The notes beneath the pieces are model-generated. The model saw only the letters and a program-made list of their open reading frames with translations, was not told the DNA's origin and did no database searches. A stretch of 64,000 nucleotides of DNA from Roseiarcus sp963772555 (lineage in GTDB: Bacteria > Pseudomonadota > Alphaproteobacteria > Rhizobiales > Beijerinckiaceae). A program made the translations under genes and the position numbers. This document shows, one piece after another, positions 46,311-55,138 of this stretch. The stretch is taken from positions 124,001 to 188,000 of the forward strand of contig CAVYXQ010000003.1 in the NCBI GenBank assembly GCA_963772555.1. Direction: 5' to 3'. How positions within the stretch are numbered: position 1 is the stretch's first letter; every line of letters starts with the position of its first letter.

Positions 46311-48128
46311 TCATCTCATCAGTTCTGCGAGCTTGTTGTCGATGTAAGCCTTAATCGCCGGAAAGGCGGCGACTTCGCCCGAGGTCGCCCCCGAAGACGA
46401 GCTATCCGCCGGCCGTGCAGGTGGGATGATTCGGCTCGATGCCAGCGTCGCCGCCGAAGATTGAATTTCCGAGCCGAGATGCGGAAGCGGATCGACTGCG
46501 ACCCCGTTGAGATAGAATTCGAAGTGCAGGTGTGGTCCAGTCGACAAACCCGTGTTGCCGGATAAGGCGATGACGTCCCCTTGTTTGACCTCGGCGCCCG
46601 GTCTGATCGAGGCGGGGATCTCGGAGAGGTGCGAATACGACGTCTCAAAACCCGCATGCTGAATGCGGACATGATTGCCGAAGCCGGAAACGAATCCTGC
46701 GATTTCCACCCTGCCATCGGCCGCGGCGCGCACCTCCGAACCCACTGGCGCGCCGAAGTCGAGGCCGGCATGCAAACGCAGAATGTGCAGGATGGGGTGA
46801 AACCGCATTCCGAACAGCGACGTTATCGGCGCGCCACGAATAGGCTCCAGGATGCCGCCGACGCTAGTGGCGCCGCTGCTGCCCAAGCTCGATGGGCCGG
46901 ATGGCTCTTTTGATTCTCCGCCCTTTGATTCGCCGTGGGCCTTCGGATCGAAACAGCGAAAGTAACCGTCGCTTCCCTCGAAGGAATAACAATCGGCCGC
47001 AACCGAGGCGCCATGCAAGCCGATATAGACAACTTTGCCGGCCGATTTCGCCTTGTTGCGGAAGTCGCTCTGGTAAATAAGGCGCACCGTCTGATCCGCT
47101 TCGAGCGACGACTTCGCATCGGTAAGTCGGCCGATGAGCTGAATGGCTTCGCGAATGACAAACTCCGGCGTCCCATTGCGCAGCAACGCGCTGTAGACTC
47201 CGTCGACGAGAGTGAAGTGCGTCGCTGCGTCGACCGTTTGGCCGGAATCATCGAGCAGTCCCTGCGGGATGACCGGCTCCGCCGCCTCATCGTATCCGCC
47301 GTCATCCTTCCAGGCAATCGTGACGACATACTCTCCGTTTTCGAAGATCGCGATCTGTTTGACCCGGTATTCGCCGGTCACGTCCATCTCGCCAACCGCC
47401 AGCGCGACGCTTTGCGGCGGCAAGGTCTCGACGTGATGCGAGGATTCCTTGGCGGCGCGCTCGATCGCTCGCGCACTCTCCTCGGCGTAGCCATTGGCGA
47501 TGAGCAGATCGCTTATTTTCTCCGCCACCGGCGTCCTGAGAACCGTTTCCTTGAGCTGCGGCAGACCTTGTAATCCGGAGCCGCCGATCTCGAGCTGGTT
47601 GCTGTTGGCGTCGGTCAGATAGTCCCTCTGAGCATCGGCTGGCGTGTCAGAGCCGCCATCGTCGTCCGAACCGGCTGCTATTTGCGCCTCTGTTTCCGCT
47701 CCGGCGACTTGTTCCGAATTCACTGCGAGCTGGACGGCGAGCGCATCGGCCGCGTGACCAGCTTCAAGAAATTTGCCCATATACTCGCCGGTGGTCGAAA
47801 CCAGCGCCGAATTGACGAAAAACGCCTTTCCCGGCAGCTTCGGCACGTCTTGGTCGAGCTTTGCCGGCACCGCGATGAACAGTTCCTTCGGCGCCGAGAG
47901 TTCGCCGCGCCGCACGAGCACTGGGTCGCCGGGCTCGTCAATTATTGGAGAAATCCTGGAGGGGGATGGGGGGTTCGCCCGGGCGGCGCTCGCTTTGCTC
48001 TGCGTGGTTGGCGGCGGAAGCGACTGTCGCGTCGGCCGCCTGGCAAAGCGCCAACCGATCAGGCTGGCGCAGAGCAAAGAGATCGCAATGGAGACCGCGA
48101 GCGCGAGGTTGCCGCCCCGCTTGGTCAC
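46311..48128 (-). CDS. Membrane-anchored M23 peptidoglycan endopeptidase
   Basis: A 605-residue protein from GTG 48128. One N-terminal membrane helix (LALAVSIAISLLCASLIGW) is followed by a long periplasmic region. The C-terminal M23 (lysostaphin-type) domain has an intact zinc site: LHAGLDFGAPVG (~450) and GPHLHFEFYL (~530), with the preceding TSLFGMRFHPIL. It should cleave peptidoglycan cross-links. Lying beside T6SS genes it may open the cell wall for the apparatus, a role shown for other endopeptidases in T6SS assembly; here this is inference. It shares a strand with the OmpA gene 49 bp upstream. Confidence 0.88.
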   Translation of the reverse strand: MTKRGGNLALAVSIAISLLCASLIGWRFARRPTRQSLPPPTTQSKASAARANPPSPSRISPIIDEPGDPVLVRRGELSAPKELFIAVPAKLDQDVPKLPGKAFFVNSALVSTTGEYMGKFLEAGHAADALAVQLAVNSEQVAGAETEAQIAAGSDDDGGSDTPADAQRDYLTDANSNQLEIGGSGLQGLPQLKETVLRTPVAEKISDLLIANGYAEESARAIERAAKESSHHVETLPPQSVALAVGEMDVTGEYRVKQIAIFENGEYVVTIAWKDDGGYDEAAEPVIPQGLLDDSGQTVDAATHFTLVDGVYSALLRNGTPEFVIREAIQLIGRLTDAKSSLEADQTVRLIYQSDFRNKAKSAGKVVYIGLHGASVAADCYSFEGSDGYFRCFDPKAHGESKGGESKEPSGPSSLGSSGATSVGGILEPIRGAPITSLFGMRFHPILHILRLHAGLDFGAPVGSEVRAAADGRVEIAGFVSGFGNHVRIQHAGFETSYSHLSEIPASIRPGAEVKQGDVIALSGNTGLSTGPHLHFEFYLNGVAVDPLPHLGSEIQSSAATLASSRIIPPARPADSSSSGATSGEVAAFPAIKAYIDNKLAELMR

Positions 48129-48177
48129 GGCGCATCCTCCTCAGACCGCGCCAACTCTGCCGACGGCAGGCGGACCG

Positions 48178-48741
48178 TTATTCCAACAGGTGCGTCTCGA
48201 CACGGCGATTCTCCGGGCTGAACGGGTCGGCGACGCGTGGTTTGGTTTTGCCGAAGCCCTTCGCGACAAACGAGGACGGGTCAAGGCCCTGCGCGATAAG
48301 ATACGCGATGACCGCATTGGCGCGGCGTTCGGACAGCCCTAGATTGTATTGCTCAGCGCCAGTCGCGTCCGTGTGGCCATCGATCTCGAATTTTTGGCCT
48401 TTGAGTCGAGGATCCCGGAGCGCCTTGGCGAACTCGCCAAGGTTTTCCGTGGCCGATTTCGTCAACCTGTCGGAATCGAACTCGAAATTCACCAGTAGGT
48501 CGAATTGAGCTGGCGGAGGCGCTTGAGGGGTCGGGCACTCCACTGCGGTTCCGATGCAAATGGCGCGAGTTTTTCCAGCATCCCTTGCGGTTTTGTCTTT
48601 GACAAAAATCTCAATTACTTTCTGCGCCGAATAGGCCGGATCGGCGTGAGCAGGTGCAACAAAGGTCAACGGCGAAGGCGCCAGATAGAGCGCCGCGCCG
48701 AAAGCGAGAGTCAATGACGCGCGCATTGAAATCATCCTCAT
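48178..48741 (-). CDS. OmpA-family peptidoglycan-associated protein
   Basis: A 187-residue protein. I favour ATG 48741 (purine-rich site GGACG just upstream); other in-frame ATGs lie at 48735 and 48726. A signal peptide (SLTLAFGAALYLAPS to APAHA) is followed by a short region and an OmpA domain with EIDGHTDATGAEQYNLGLSE and GKTKPRVADPFSPENRRVET, the peptidoglycan-binding loops. It precedes the M23 endopeptidase gene in a likely two-gene operon, divergent from the kinase gene. Confidence 0.88.
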   Translation of the reverse strand: MRMISMRASLTLAFGAALYLAPSPLTFVAPAHADPAYSAQKVIEIFVKDKTARDAGKTRAICIGTAVECPTPQAPPPAQFDLLVNFEFDSDRLTKSATENLGEFAKALRDPRLKGQKFEIDGHTDATGAEQYNLGLSERRANAVIAYLIAQGLDPSSFVAKGFGKTKPRVADPFSPENRRVETHLLE

Positions 48742-49047
48742 TTTTCGTCCGCAGCTGCGGATGCTCAAATAATGGCGGCGATCCGTCCAAACGTCAAACC
48801 TGCGCTGAGCTCGCTTGTCGCCCCGCAGGCGGACGGCCTACGCCGTTCGCGCGACCTCCGGCAGGCGGTTCGGGGCCGGGGCGCGGGCCGGCCTCCGGCC
48901 GAGTCTGGAGCTCATCCCCGAGCCCGGACGGCGCCGGGAAATCGGTTCCCCTGCGCCTTCATCGGAGTTAGGTTCCGCACCGACGCTTGTCCGAGCGCCG
49001 ACTTCCTGGCCCCGGCGGAAGCCTCGGGATCTGGAGCAAATCTCGTC
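48742..49047. other. Gap between divergent OmpA and kinase genes
   Basis: About 306 bases. The kinase frame is open through it back to ATG 48772, but the translation (Arg/Ala/Gly-rich, no domain) is unlike a real N-terminus and there is no ribosome site at 48772. The gap must hold promoters for both divergent units; I see no clear sigma-70 or -24/-12 pattern. It contains a GC-rich run of inverted GGCC-type repeats near 48872-48900. Confidence 0.45.
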
Positions 49048-51396
49048 GTGGACGACGGAAGAACAATCTTTCAGCCGACCAGCGCCGGGAGCGTCAAGCC
49101 TGGGACCTGCCTCAATGGCATCTACGAGATTGAGAAACTGATTGCCCAAGGGGGAATGGGCGAGGTCTATCGGGGCTTCAACATCCAGACTCGGGACATC
49201 GTCGCAATCAAGATGATCCGCCCCGAACTTTCAAACAATCCGGATGTGTTTGATCTGTTCCGTCGCGAGGCCTCGATCCTGTACACGCTCCAGCACGAAG
49301 CGATCGTGCGGTATTTCGTGTTTTCCGTTGACCCACAACTTCGACGCGCATACCTCGCCATGGAGTTCGTTGACGGGCCGTCACTCGCGGATAAGCTCGT
49401 TTCAGGTCCCCTCTCGCTTGCTGAGGTCAACGTTCTGCGGTTGCGAGTAAGCTCGGCGCTTGAGGCGGCGCACGGACGAGGGGTCGTCCATCGCGACATC
49501 TCGTCCGATAACGTCATCTTTCCGAACGGCGAGGTGCGCAGCGCGAAAATCATCGATTTCGGCATTGCGCGCTCACTCAGGGAGGGAGAAGGAACGATTA
49601 TCGGCAGTGGGTTTGCCGGCAAATATAATTATGTATCCCCAGAGCAGCTGGGCCTTGCGGGCGGAGAGGTCACCTACAAGTCAGACATCTACAGTTTCGG
49701 ACTCGTCCTTGCCGAGGCATTGCGGGGGCGCCCCATCGACATGTCCGGATCTCAAGCGGAAATCATTGAGAAACGTCGCGTCGTCCCGGATCTCTCCGAC
49801 ATCGACCAATCGATCCGACCGCTTATCCGGTCGATGCTTCAACCCTTGCCGATCGATCGTCCGCCCAGCATGGCGGTAGTGGGGGGATGGCACGATGGCT
49901 CCAGCGCCGCCGCCGACATCATTAGCGCCAGCCCCACAGGCCTGAGGCCCGCGCATACATCATCAGGCGGCTACGTCGCCGCGCTGTTCGGCGCGATCCT
50001 TGCCATAGTCAGCGTTGGAGGAGCGGCGTTCGTATTCCGCGATGAACTGGCGCAATGGATTCCAGCGTCCGTCACGCCCGCCCCACTCCAGCGGCCGCAG
50101 GCCTTGCCGCCGCCCATAGCGCTGCCGCCCATTGCAGCGCCGCGTCCGTCTGGATCGCCGCCGCCGCTGAAAGCCGCAGAGCCGAAGGAGTCTGCCCCGG
50201 CGCCCGAGCCTCCGCCGCAGGCTTCGCCGCCGCATGCAAGCGAAGCGCCCGGGCCGTCGACGACGCTGCAAGCTACCCCAAACCTGACGCCGCAAGAGCC
50301 CAACCTCGAGGCAAAGACGACGCAAGAGGGAGCGCCGCCGGTTCCGCATGTGCCACGACCAGAAGATTTGGTCGAGAGCATGCCTCCACATGCGTCGCGT
50401 GCCGCGGTCGACCTGCCGCCGGGGACTGTCGACTCGCCCTACCGCGCCGAGCTCCCGGAATTTATCGACCCCGGGGGCAAGGGGTTGCGCCTCGCGGCGG
50501 ATCCACTGCCTCAGGGTTTGACCTTCAGGGATTTGGGCGAGGGCAGGAGCGAGATCGAGGGCGCGCCCAAGCGGGCTGGAAACGCGTCCGTGCAAGTCGT
50601 GGCGACCAACCACAATGGAAGGACCGCCAGGATGATGGCGACGATCGCCATCGCTGAGAAGACGCCGTCGCCAGTCGCTGCTTCCCCGCCAAGTTCCGCG
50701 AGCAACAAGGACCAAGCGGCCAAGATGGAGGCGACGCCGACGGCTCCGAAAGCGGAGCAACTGCCGACGGCTTCGCCTTCGCAGAACGGGAGTCCCGGGG
50801 CCTTCATCGACGCCTTTGATGGCGGCGACTGCTTCCTTGTCAAGCCTCTCGCGGGATCGGGGGCGGCGCATGCCTACCTCGGCGTCGGGGTCGACCTCGG
50901 GCCGTTCCAGCGCTTCGAGGAGGACTACAAGCGGACAATTGGCGCCGAACCGCAGCTGAGCTTGCGCCTCATCGCGCCTTCGGAGTGCCCGGTCCTGGAC
51001 CTCATGCGTTCTCGCACGGACGCGGCAGACGCGGCTCCACGCATTGAGCTGTCGAGCTACCGCGTCGGCCGCGGCATGCCGCTCGCCGGGACGATCGCCA
51101 ATCTTGGCGGGCGGCGCCTGTTTCTCGTTCTGGTCGACAACGACGGCATCGCGTATCGGCTCGAACCGAAGGTCCAGCCCGGCGGCGACTCTGCTTCGTT
51201 CAGCGTCAGATTGACCCCCGACGCCGGCTCGGTCGGCCCGATCCAGCTCATCCTCGCAATCGCATCAAACAAGCCGGTGCCGGCGCTGGAAACGTTCCGC
51301 TCTGGGGCGGTGAAAACGATCGCTCCCTGGCTTCTCGAGGCGGAGCGGAGCGGAGCGGCGTCCGTCGAGACCGACTTCTTCGTGTTCGTCAACTGA
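49048..51396 (+). CDS. ppkA: PpkA-like T6SS Ser/Thr protein kinase with periplasmic sensor region
   Basis: A 782-residue transmembrane kinase. I prefer GTG 49048 because the protein then begins VDDGRTIFQPTSAG, as in related T6SS kinases; ATG 48772 would add 92 poor-quality residues. The kinase domain has IAQGGMGEVYRG, VAIK (Lys55), VVHRDISSDNVIF, IIDFGIAR and YVSPEQL. One helix (YVAALFGAILAIVSVGGAAFVF, ~309-330) leads to a Pro/Ala-rich stalk, an Ig-like segment (PLPQGLTFRDLGEGRSEIEG) and a C-terminal DUF4384-like domain ending FFVFVN. It should phosphorylate TssL/Fha, with PppA opposing. The outer domain may sense envelope damage. Confidence 0.88.
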   Translation: MDDGRTIFQPTSAGSVKPGTCLNGIYEIEKLIAQGGMGEVYRGFNIQTRDIVAIKMIRPELSNNPDVFDLFRREASILYTLQHEAIVRYFVFSVDPQLRRAYLAMEFVDGPSLADKLVSGPLSLAEVNVLRLRVSSALEAAHGRGVVHRDISSDNVIFPNGEVRSAKIIDFGIARSLREGEGTIIGSGFAGKYNYVSPEQLGLAGGEVTYKSDIYSFGLVLAEALRGRPIDMSGSQAEIIEKRRVVPDLSDIDQSIRPLIRSMLQPLPIDRPPSMAVVGGWHDGSSAAADIISASPTGLRPAHTSSGGYVAALFGAILAIVSVGGAAFVFRDELAQWIPASVTPAPLQRPQALPPPIALPPIAAPRPSGSPPPLKAAEPKESAPAPEPPPQASPPHASEAPGPSTTLQATPNLTPQEPNLEAKTTQEGAPPVPHVPRPEDLVESMPPHASRAAVDLPPGTVDSPYRAELPEFIDPGGKGLRLAADPLPQGLTFRDLGEGRSEIEGAPKRAGNASVQVVATNHNGRTARMMATIAIAEKTPSPVAASPPSSASNKDQAAKMEATPTAPKAEQLPTASPSQNGSPGAFIDAFDGGDCFLVKPLAGSGAAHAYLGVGVDLGPFQRFEEDYKRTIGAEPQLSLRLIAPSECPVLDLMRSRTDAADAAPRIELSSYRVGRGMPLAGTIANLGGRRLFLVLVDNDGIAYRLEPKVQPGGDSASFSVRLTPDAGSVGPIQLILAIASNKPVPALETFRSGAVKTIAPWLLEAERSGAASVETDFFVFVN

Positions 51397-51445
51397 AATT
51401 CGGCGCCCGTGCGCCTTGCCACGGGATAAGTTTCCAAGCGCCGAA

Positions 51446-51460
51446 ATCGGCGTCGCCGAT
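51446..51460 (+). terminator. Possible weak terminator after the kinase gene
   Basis: ATCGGC and GCCGAT pair around a GTC loop; a TTTTTG run follows about ten bases downstream. The distance is longer than usual, so this is tentative. It lies between the convergent kinase and caspase genes. Confidence 0.25.
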
Positions 51461-51635
51461 CGATCGAAGTTTTTGTCTTTCAATGACTTGAGTGCACTAT
51501 TCTGCAACTTTCAAAACCTGCGGCGATTTCACGCGAATTACACATAATGTTTATGTTTTTAGGTGGGGCGTCAGCCAGAAGAATGAGCTATGGCCCCGGT
51601 GGCTGGAAGGTGCAACCCCCTCGAGGCGGTCAGCC

Positions 51636-54521
51636 CTAGTTGGGAATATTCCAGATCGGCGGCTTCGCGCCGGCAGAGGACGTTGCCGCGGGAGGGGAAC
51701 GCTGTGGCTGGGCGCGTTCGGTCGACAACGGCGGCCGCGACTCTTGCCTACGGGCGATTCTGGGCGGCAGCGCCTCCCTTTCACGCGGTCTCGTCTCACG
51801 GGGCGACGGCCTCACTTCTTCCTTTTTGCTTTGCGGCAGTCTCTTCTCATGCAGGCGGTTCGTCGGTTCAGGAGGGAGCGTCTCGCGCGGGATTGACGCA
51901 ACAGGGGGCGGCGGAGCCGCAGCCGGGCAGACGCCGGTTTCGCTGTAACCTTGCATCTCGCGCAGCAGATCGGGCGTCAGGTGCGTTGCGTCGCCGCTCT
52001 GATGGGCGCCGCGTTCGAACTTGCCGATGGCGTCCTCGGTCGCCTTGTCGAAGCGCCCGCTCGGCGGCTCCGTTTTGTAGCAGCCGAACTTGGCGAGCAG
52101 GTGCTGGGCGCTGTCCACCCGCTCGTCGATTTCCTTGATCCTCCCAACAGCGTCGTCCCGGGCCGACGGGCAGTTGGTCGCCGCGGTGAACTTCTCGAGC
52201 CTGGCGCGCGCCGACGCCTCAGACAGATCGATTTTGTTGTCCACCTGGTCCGTCGCGTCGTCGCAGCCTTTCTTGATCTGCGCCGCCTGCATTTCGAGCT
52301 GGCCGATCCTGCTCTTCGCGTCGGCGACCGCCGCGTCGCAGGTGAGAGCGCCGAGTTCCTCGCGCAACGCCTCGAGATCGTTGCTTGAGGCGCGGACGCG
52401 ATCGCGCTCCGCCACACAGTCCTGCGCCCGGAGATCCCTCAAGGCGACGTCAATCGCGGCGACGGTCTTGGGGCAGGCGGCGCGGCCGCGGAGCGCCTCG
52501 AGCCCGCCGGAGCTGTGATCCTTGACGAATCCGGCGATTTCGGCCGCCTCTTCACTGCAGGTCTCGTCGGCCTTCCTCGCCTTGTCAGCCTCTTCCTGTC
52601 GCCTTTGCTGATCGGCGCTTTCCTTCTGCAAGGCGGCGAGCTTCCGGGCGGCCTCCAAAGCGTGCGGCGACTTCGGATAGAGTTTCATGAACGCCTGCAG
52701 CTGAACCGGGTCGTTCTTGACGCTTTCCCAAGTCAGTTCGATCCATGGATCCTCACTCTTCTGAGACAGGTCGGCGATCTTCCGCACGGCTTCGGCGACA
52801 TGCGGCGAATTCGGATAGGTGTCCTCGAAGCGCTGAAGCGCCTGGCTGTCGGCGCTGTTCTTCACGCCGTCCCAGGCCTTCTCGCTCCGCTGAGCCTGGA
52901 TCGCCGCGATCTTCCGGTCGGCTTCGGCCGCGTGCGGAGACCGCGGGTAGCGATCCTTGAAGTCCTGTAAAGCGGAGATGTCAGAACTGGTGTTCTTGAC
53001 TTGATCCCAGGCGCTCTCGGTCCGGGCGGCGATGATCTGCTCCTCGGCTTCGGCGGTGTATTGCGATTTGGGATGCCGGTCGAGGAAGTCCTGCAACGCG
53101 GCTGGATTGAGCGAATCCTTGACGCGCCCCCATTCGGCGTTCTCGCGCTGCTGGTCATCGATCGCCTTGCGGAGCAGAGCGAGCTTTTGCCTCCCCTCCG
53201 CCATGTGGGACGAATTGGGATACAAGGCCAAAAACGCCTGCAGCGCGGCGAGGTCGGAGCCGGTCTTCACCCCATCCCACGCCGCTTCCTCCAGCTGCTT
53301 CTGCTCCTCCGCCCGCTTCAGCGCCGCGATCTTCTGGTCGGCTTCGGCGGCATGGGGCGAGTTCGGATAGGCGGTCCGGAACGCCTGCACGGTGTCGAGG
53401 TCGGAAGCGCTCCTGGCGCGTTCCCACGCTGCCGCCTCGCGAGCCTCGTCATCCGCCTTCTGCTGCAGGGCAGCGATCTTGCGATCGGCTTCGGACGCGT
53501 GCGTCGACGCCGGATAGCGATCCCGGAATGTCTTGAAAGCGGCGAGATCCGACCCGTCCTTGAGGCGGTCCCACGCCGCCTCCGCCTGATTCTGCTGCAG
53601 GATTTCGATCTGATGCTTGGCCTGAGGCGCATGCGCCGAATCGGGATGCGCGTCGACAAAATGCTGCAGCTTGTCGATATCCTGCGAGTTCTTGACGTTG
53701 GCCCACTCTACCCATTCCGAGCTCGACGGGTTCAGCACGTAGTCGTCATAGACATTCGAGTACATCTCCGGTCGCTGGCTGTTCTTGGTGACGGCCTGGA
53801 CCTCTCTGCCCACTCTGTCGATAATCGCTTTTACCCCGAGATCGGGCGCAACGACCCATTTGACGAGGGCGCTGTTGTACGGGCTGTGCCCGTCCGCTCC
53901 GATCGCATCCGCCGCCACATGATCGGCGGCGGTTGCATAGGCGACAATCATTCCGTTTCGGGGGTCGAGGTGCGGCGCTGCGAGTCCAGCGCCGCCAGAT
54001 CGCGACGGATCGTCGCCGACCGAGCGAAAAGCGACATCGCGATCCGCCGCCGGATTATTACGGCAGGCGTCGAGGATGAGAATCCTCGTGCCCGGGGCCC
54101 TCTGCAGCGCCCTGACGACCATATCGACGGGCTCGCTTCTGAAGTCGAGATCGTCCAGATCCTGCGCCTTGCCGTTGACGGGAATGAGATAATTTCTTTC
54201 GTCGTGCTGGACGCCATGCCCGGCGTAATAGACGATTGCGACCTCCGCGCTCCTCGCCTTCTCGACGAATTCGGCGAGCCCGTCGGCAAACCCGTCCAGC
54301 GTCACGTTCTTCCTGAACACGACGTCGAAGTCGATCGAAATGAGGGCGTCCCGCAGGCTTTCGCCGTCCTTGACGGGATTGTCCAACTTGGGGAAAGACG
54401 TGTAGTCGCTGTTGCCGATGACGAGCGCCACCCGCTTTGCGGCATACGCATCCTGGCTGCCGCCAACTGTTGCGGCGAGCGCCAAGACAATCAGCGCGAT
54501 CAGCGCTTTCCACCCCTTCAT
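51636..54521 (-). CDS. Caspase-like (C14) protease with eight helical repeats and peptidoglycan-binding-like tail
   Basis: A 961-residue exported protein read from ATG 54521, which opens a signal peptide (MKGWKALIALIVLALAATVG to DAYA). The caspase p20 domain is complete: His102 in VYYAGHGVQ and Cys153 in ILDACRNNP. Next come eight ~40-residue repeats of the form W-x-x-V-K...AL-x-x-F...YP-x-SPH...EA-x-KIAAL (~52625-53720), a TPR-like helical rod. A Cys-containing helical region and a segment like PG_binding_1 (LLAKFGCYKTEPPSGRFDKA) follow, then a Pro/Arg-rich tail. Role unknown: perhaps a periplasmic stress protease. Its place inside the T6SS locus, beside the kinase, suggests a shared function. 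Confidence 0.85.
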   Translation of the reverse strand: MKGWKALIALIVLALAATVGGSQDAYAAKRVALVIGNSDYTSFPKLDNPVKDGESLRDALISIDFDVVFRKNVTLDGFADGLAEFVEKARSAEVAIVYYAGHGVQHDERNYLIPVNGKAQDLDDLDFRSEPVDMVVRALQRAPGTRILILDACRNNPAADRDVAFRSVGDDPSRSGGAGLAAPHLDPRNGMIVAYATAADHVAADAIGADGHSPYNSALVKWVVAPDLGVKAIIDRVGREVQAVTKNSQRPEMYSNVYDDYVLNPSSSEWVEWANVKNSQDIDKLQHFVDAHPDSAHAPQAKHQIEILQQNQAEAAWDRLKDGSDLAAFKTFRDRYPASTHASEADRKIAALQQKADDEAREAAAWERARSASDLDTVQAFRTAYPNSPHAAEADQKIAALKRAEEQKQLEEAAWDGVKTGSDLAALQAFLALYPNSSHMAEGRQKLALLRKAIDDQQRENAEWGRVKDSLNPAALQDFLDRHPKSQYTAEAEEQIIAARTESAWDQVKNTSSDISALQDFKDRYPRSPHAAEADRKIAAIQAQRSEKAWDGVKNSADSQALQRFEDTYPNSPHVAEAVRKIADLSQKSEDPWIELTWESVKNDPVQLQAFMKLYPKSPHALEAARKLAALQKESADQQRRQEEADKARKADETCSEEAAEIAGFVKDHSSGGLEALRGRAACPKTVAAIDVALRDLRAQDCVAERDRVRASSNDLEALREELGALTCDAAVADAKSRIGQLEMQAAQIKKGCDDATDQVDNKIDLSEASARARLEKFTAATNCPSARDDAVGRIKEIDERVDSAQHLLAKFGCYKTEPPSGRFDKATEDAIGKFERGAHQSGDATHLTPDLLREMQGYSETGVCPAAAPPPPVASIPRETLPPEPTNRLHEKRLPQSKKEEVRPSPRETRPREREALPPRIARRQESRPPLSTERAQPQRSPPAATSSAGAKPPIWNIPN
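52625..53720 (-). repeat. Eight ~40-codon repeats in the caspase-like gene
   Basis: Each unit starts near a Trp and ends in KIAAL or a variant, with a central YPxSPH motif. The units are similar but not identical, indicating old internal duplication. They probably form a TPR-like binding surface. Confidence 0.8.
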
Positions 54522-54697
54522 CGCTGCCAGTTCCCCGACTGGAGCCATCCAGGAACGCGCCGCCGAACCCCCGATCAGGCGGCTCGAAGCCACATCCGGC
54601 GAATGAGTATATAGCGCGTGGCGGCCTTTGCGGAAGTCCTCGGCCCGCCAAAATCAGTCGCCGCGCTTTACGGGGCTCGCCTGTCGCGTCTAAAGGA

Positions 54698-55060
54698 TCA
54701 GAACCCGACGCCGCTGAGCACGAAAGTCGGACAATCGAGCCTGGCGCATTCCGTCTGGCGCGCCGCGTCGAAAGCGACCCGCTCCGTGGGATGCGGCGGC
54801 AGAGGGAAGGCCGGCGAGGCGGTCGTCGCGACGACGATAGGGCCGCGGGTCGCCCGCATGACGAGGGACTTCACCTTCTGCGTGGGTTTGCAGAGGATCA
54901 CGGGCTGGCTCGACACGGTTCTTCCGGCGACGACCTGATCCAGCCGCGCCTCTCGGCAGTCGGACCTGCCGAAAGGATCGACATTTTGCGCGGCGGCCGG
55001 CCACGCAGCGAAGGCCACCCCCAGCAATCCGGCTGCTGCCACGAGGGACGTTCTCGACAT
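54698..55060 (-). CDS. Small secreted protein, unknown
   Basis: A 120-residue protein with a signal peptide (MSRTSLVAAAGLLGVAFAAWPAAAQ). The mature part has four cysteines (SDCREA, ILCKPT, TECARLDC) and ends in PTFVLSGVGF. No family is recognised. It lies between the caspase-like and autotransporter genes on the same strand, about 180 bp upstream of the caspase start, and may be co-expressed with either. Confidence 0.6.
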   Translation of the reverse strand: MSRTSLVAAAGLLGVAFAAWPAAAQNVDPFGRSDCREARLDQVVAGRTVSSQPVILCKPTQKVKSLVMRATRGPIVVATTASPAFPLPPHPTERVAFDAARQTECARLDCPTFVLSGVGF

Positions 55061-55138
55061 CTCATTTTCTCCGTCGTTTCCCGCCCCCGCGGCAACAACA
55101 ATCCAATTCGCTTACGGATTCCCTAACACGACCTCGCT

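Noticed and set aside
48772..49047. N-terminal extension of the kinase
   Set aside because: Low-complexity Arg/Gly/Ala sequence without a ribosome site; homologous kinases begin near DDGRTIFQP.
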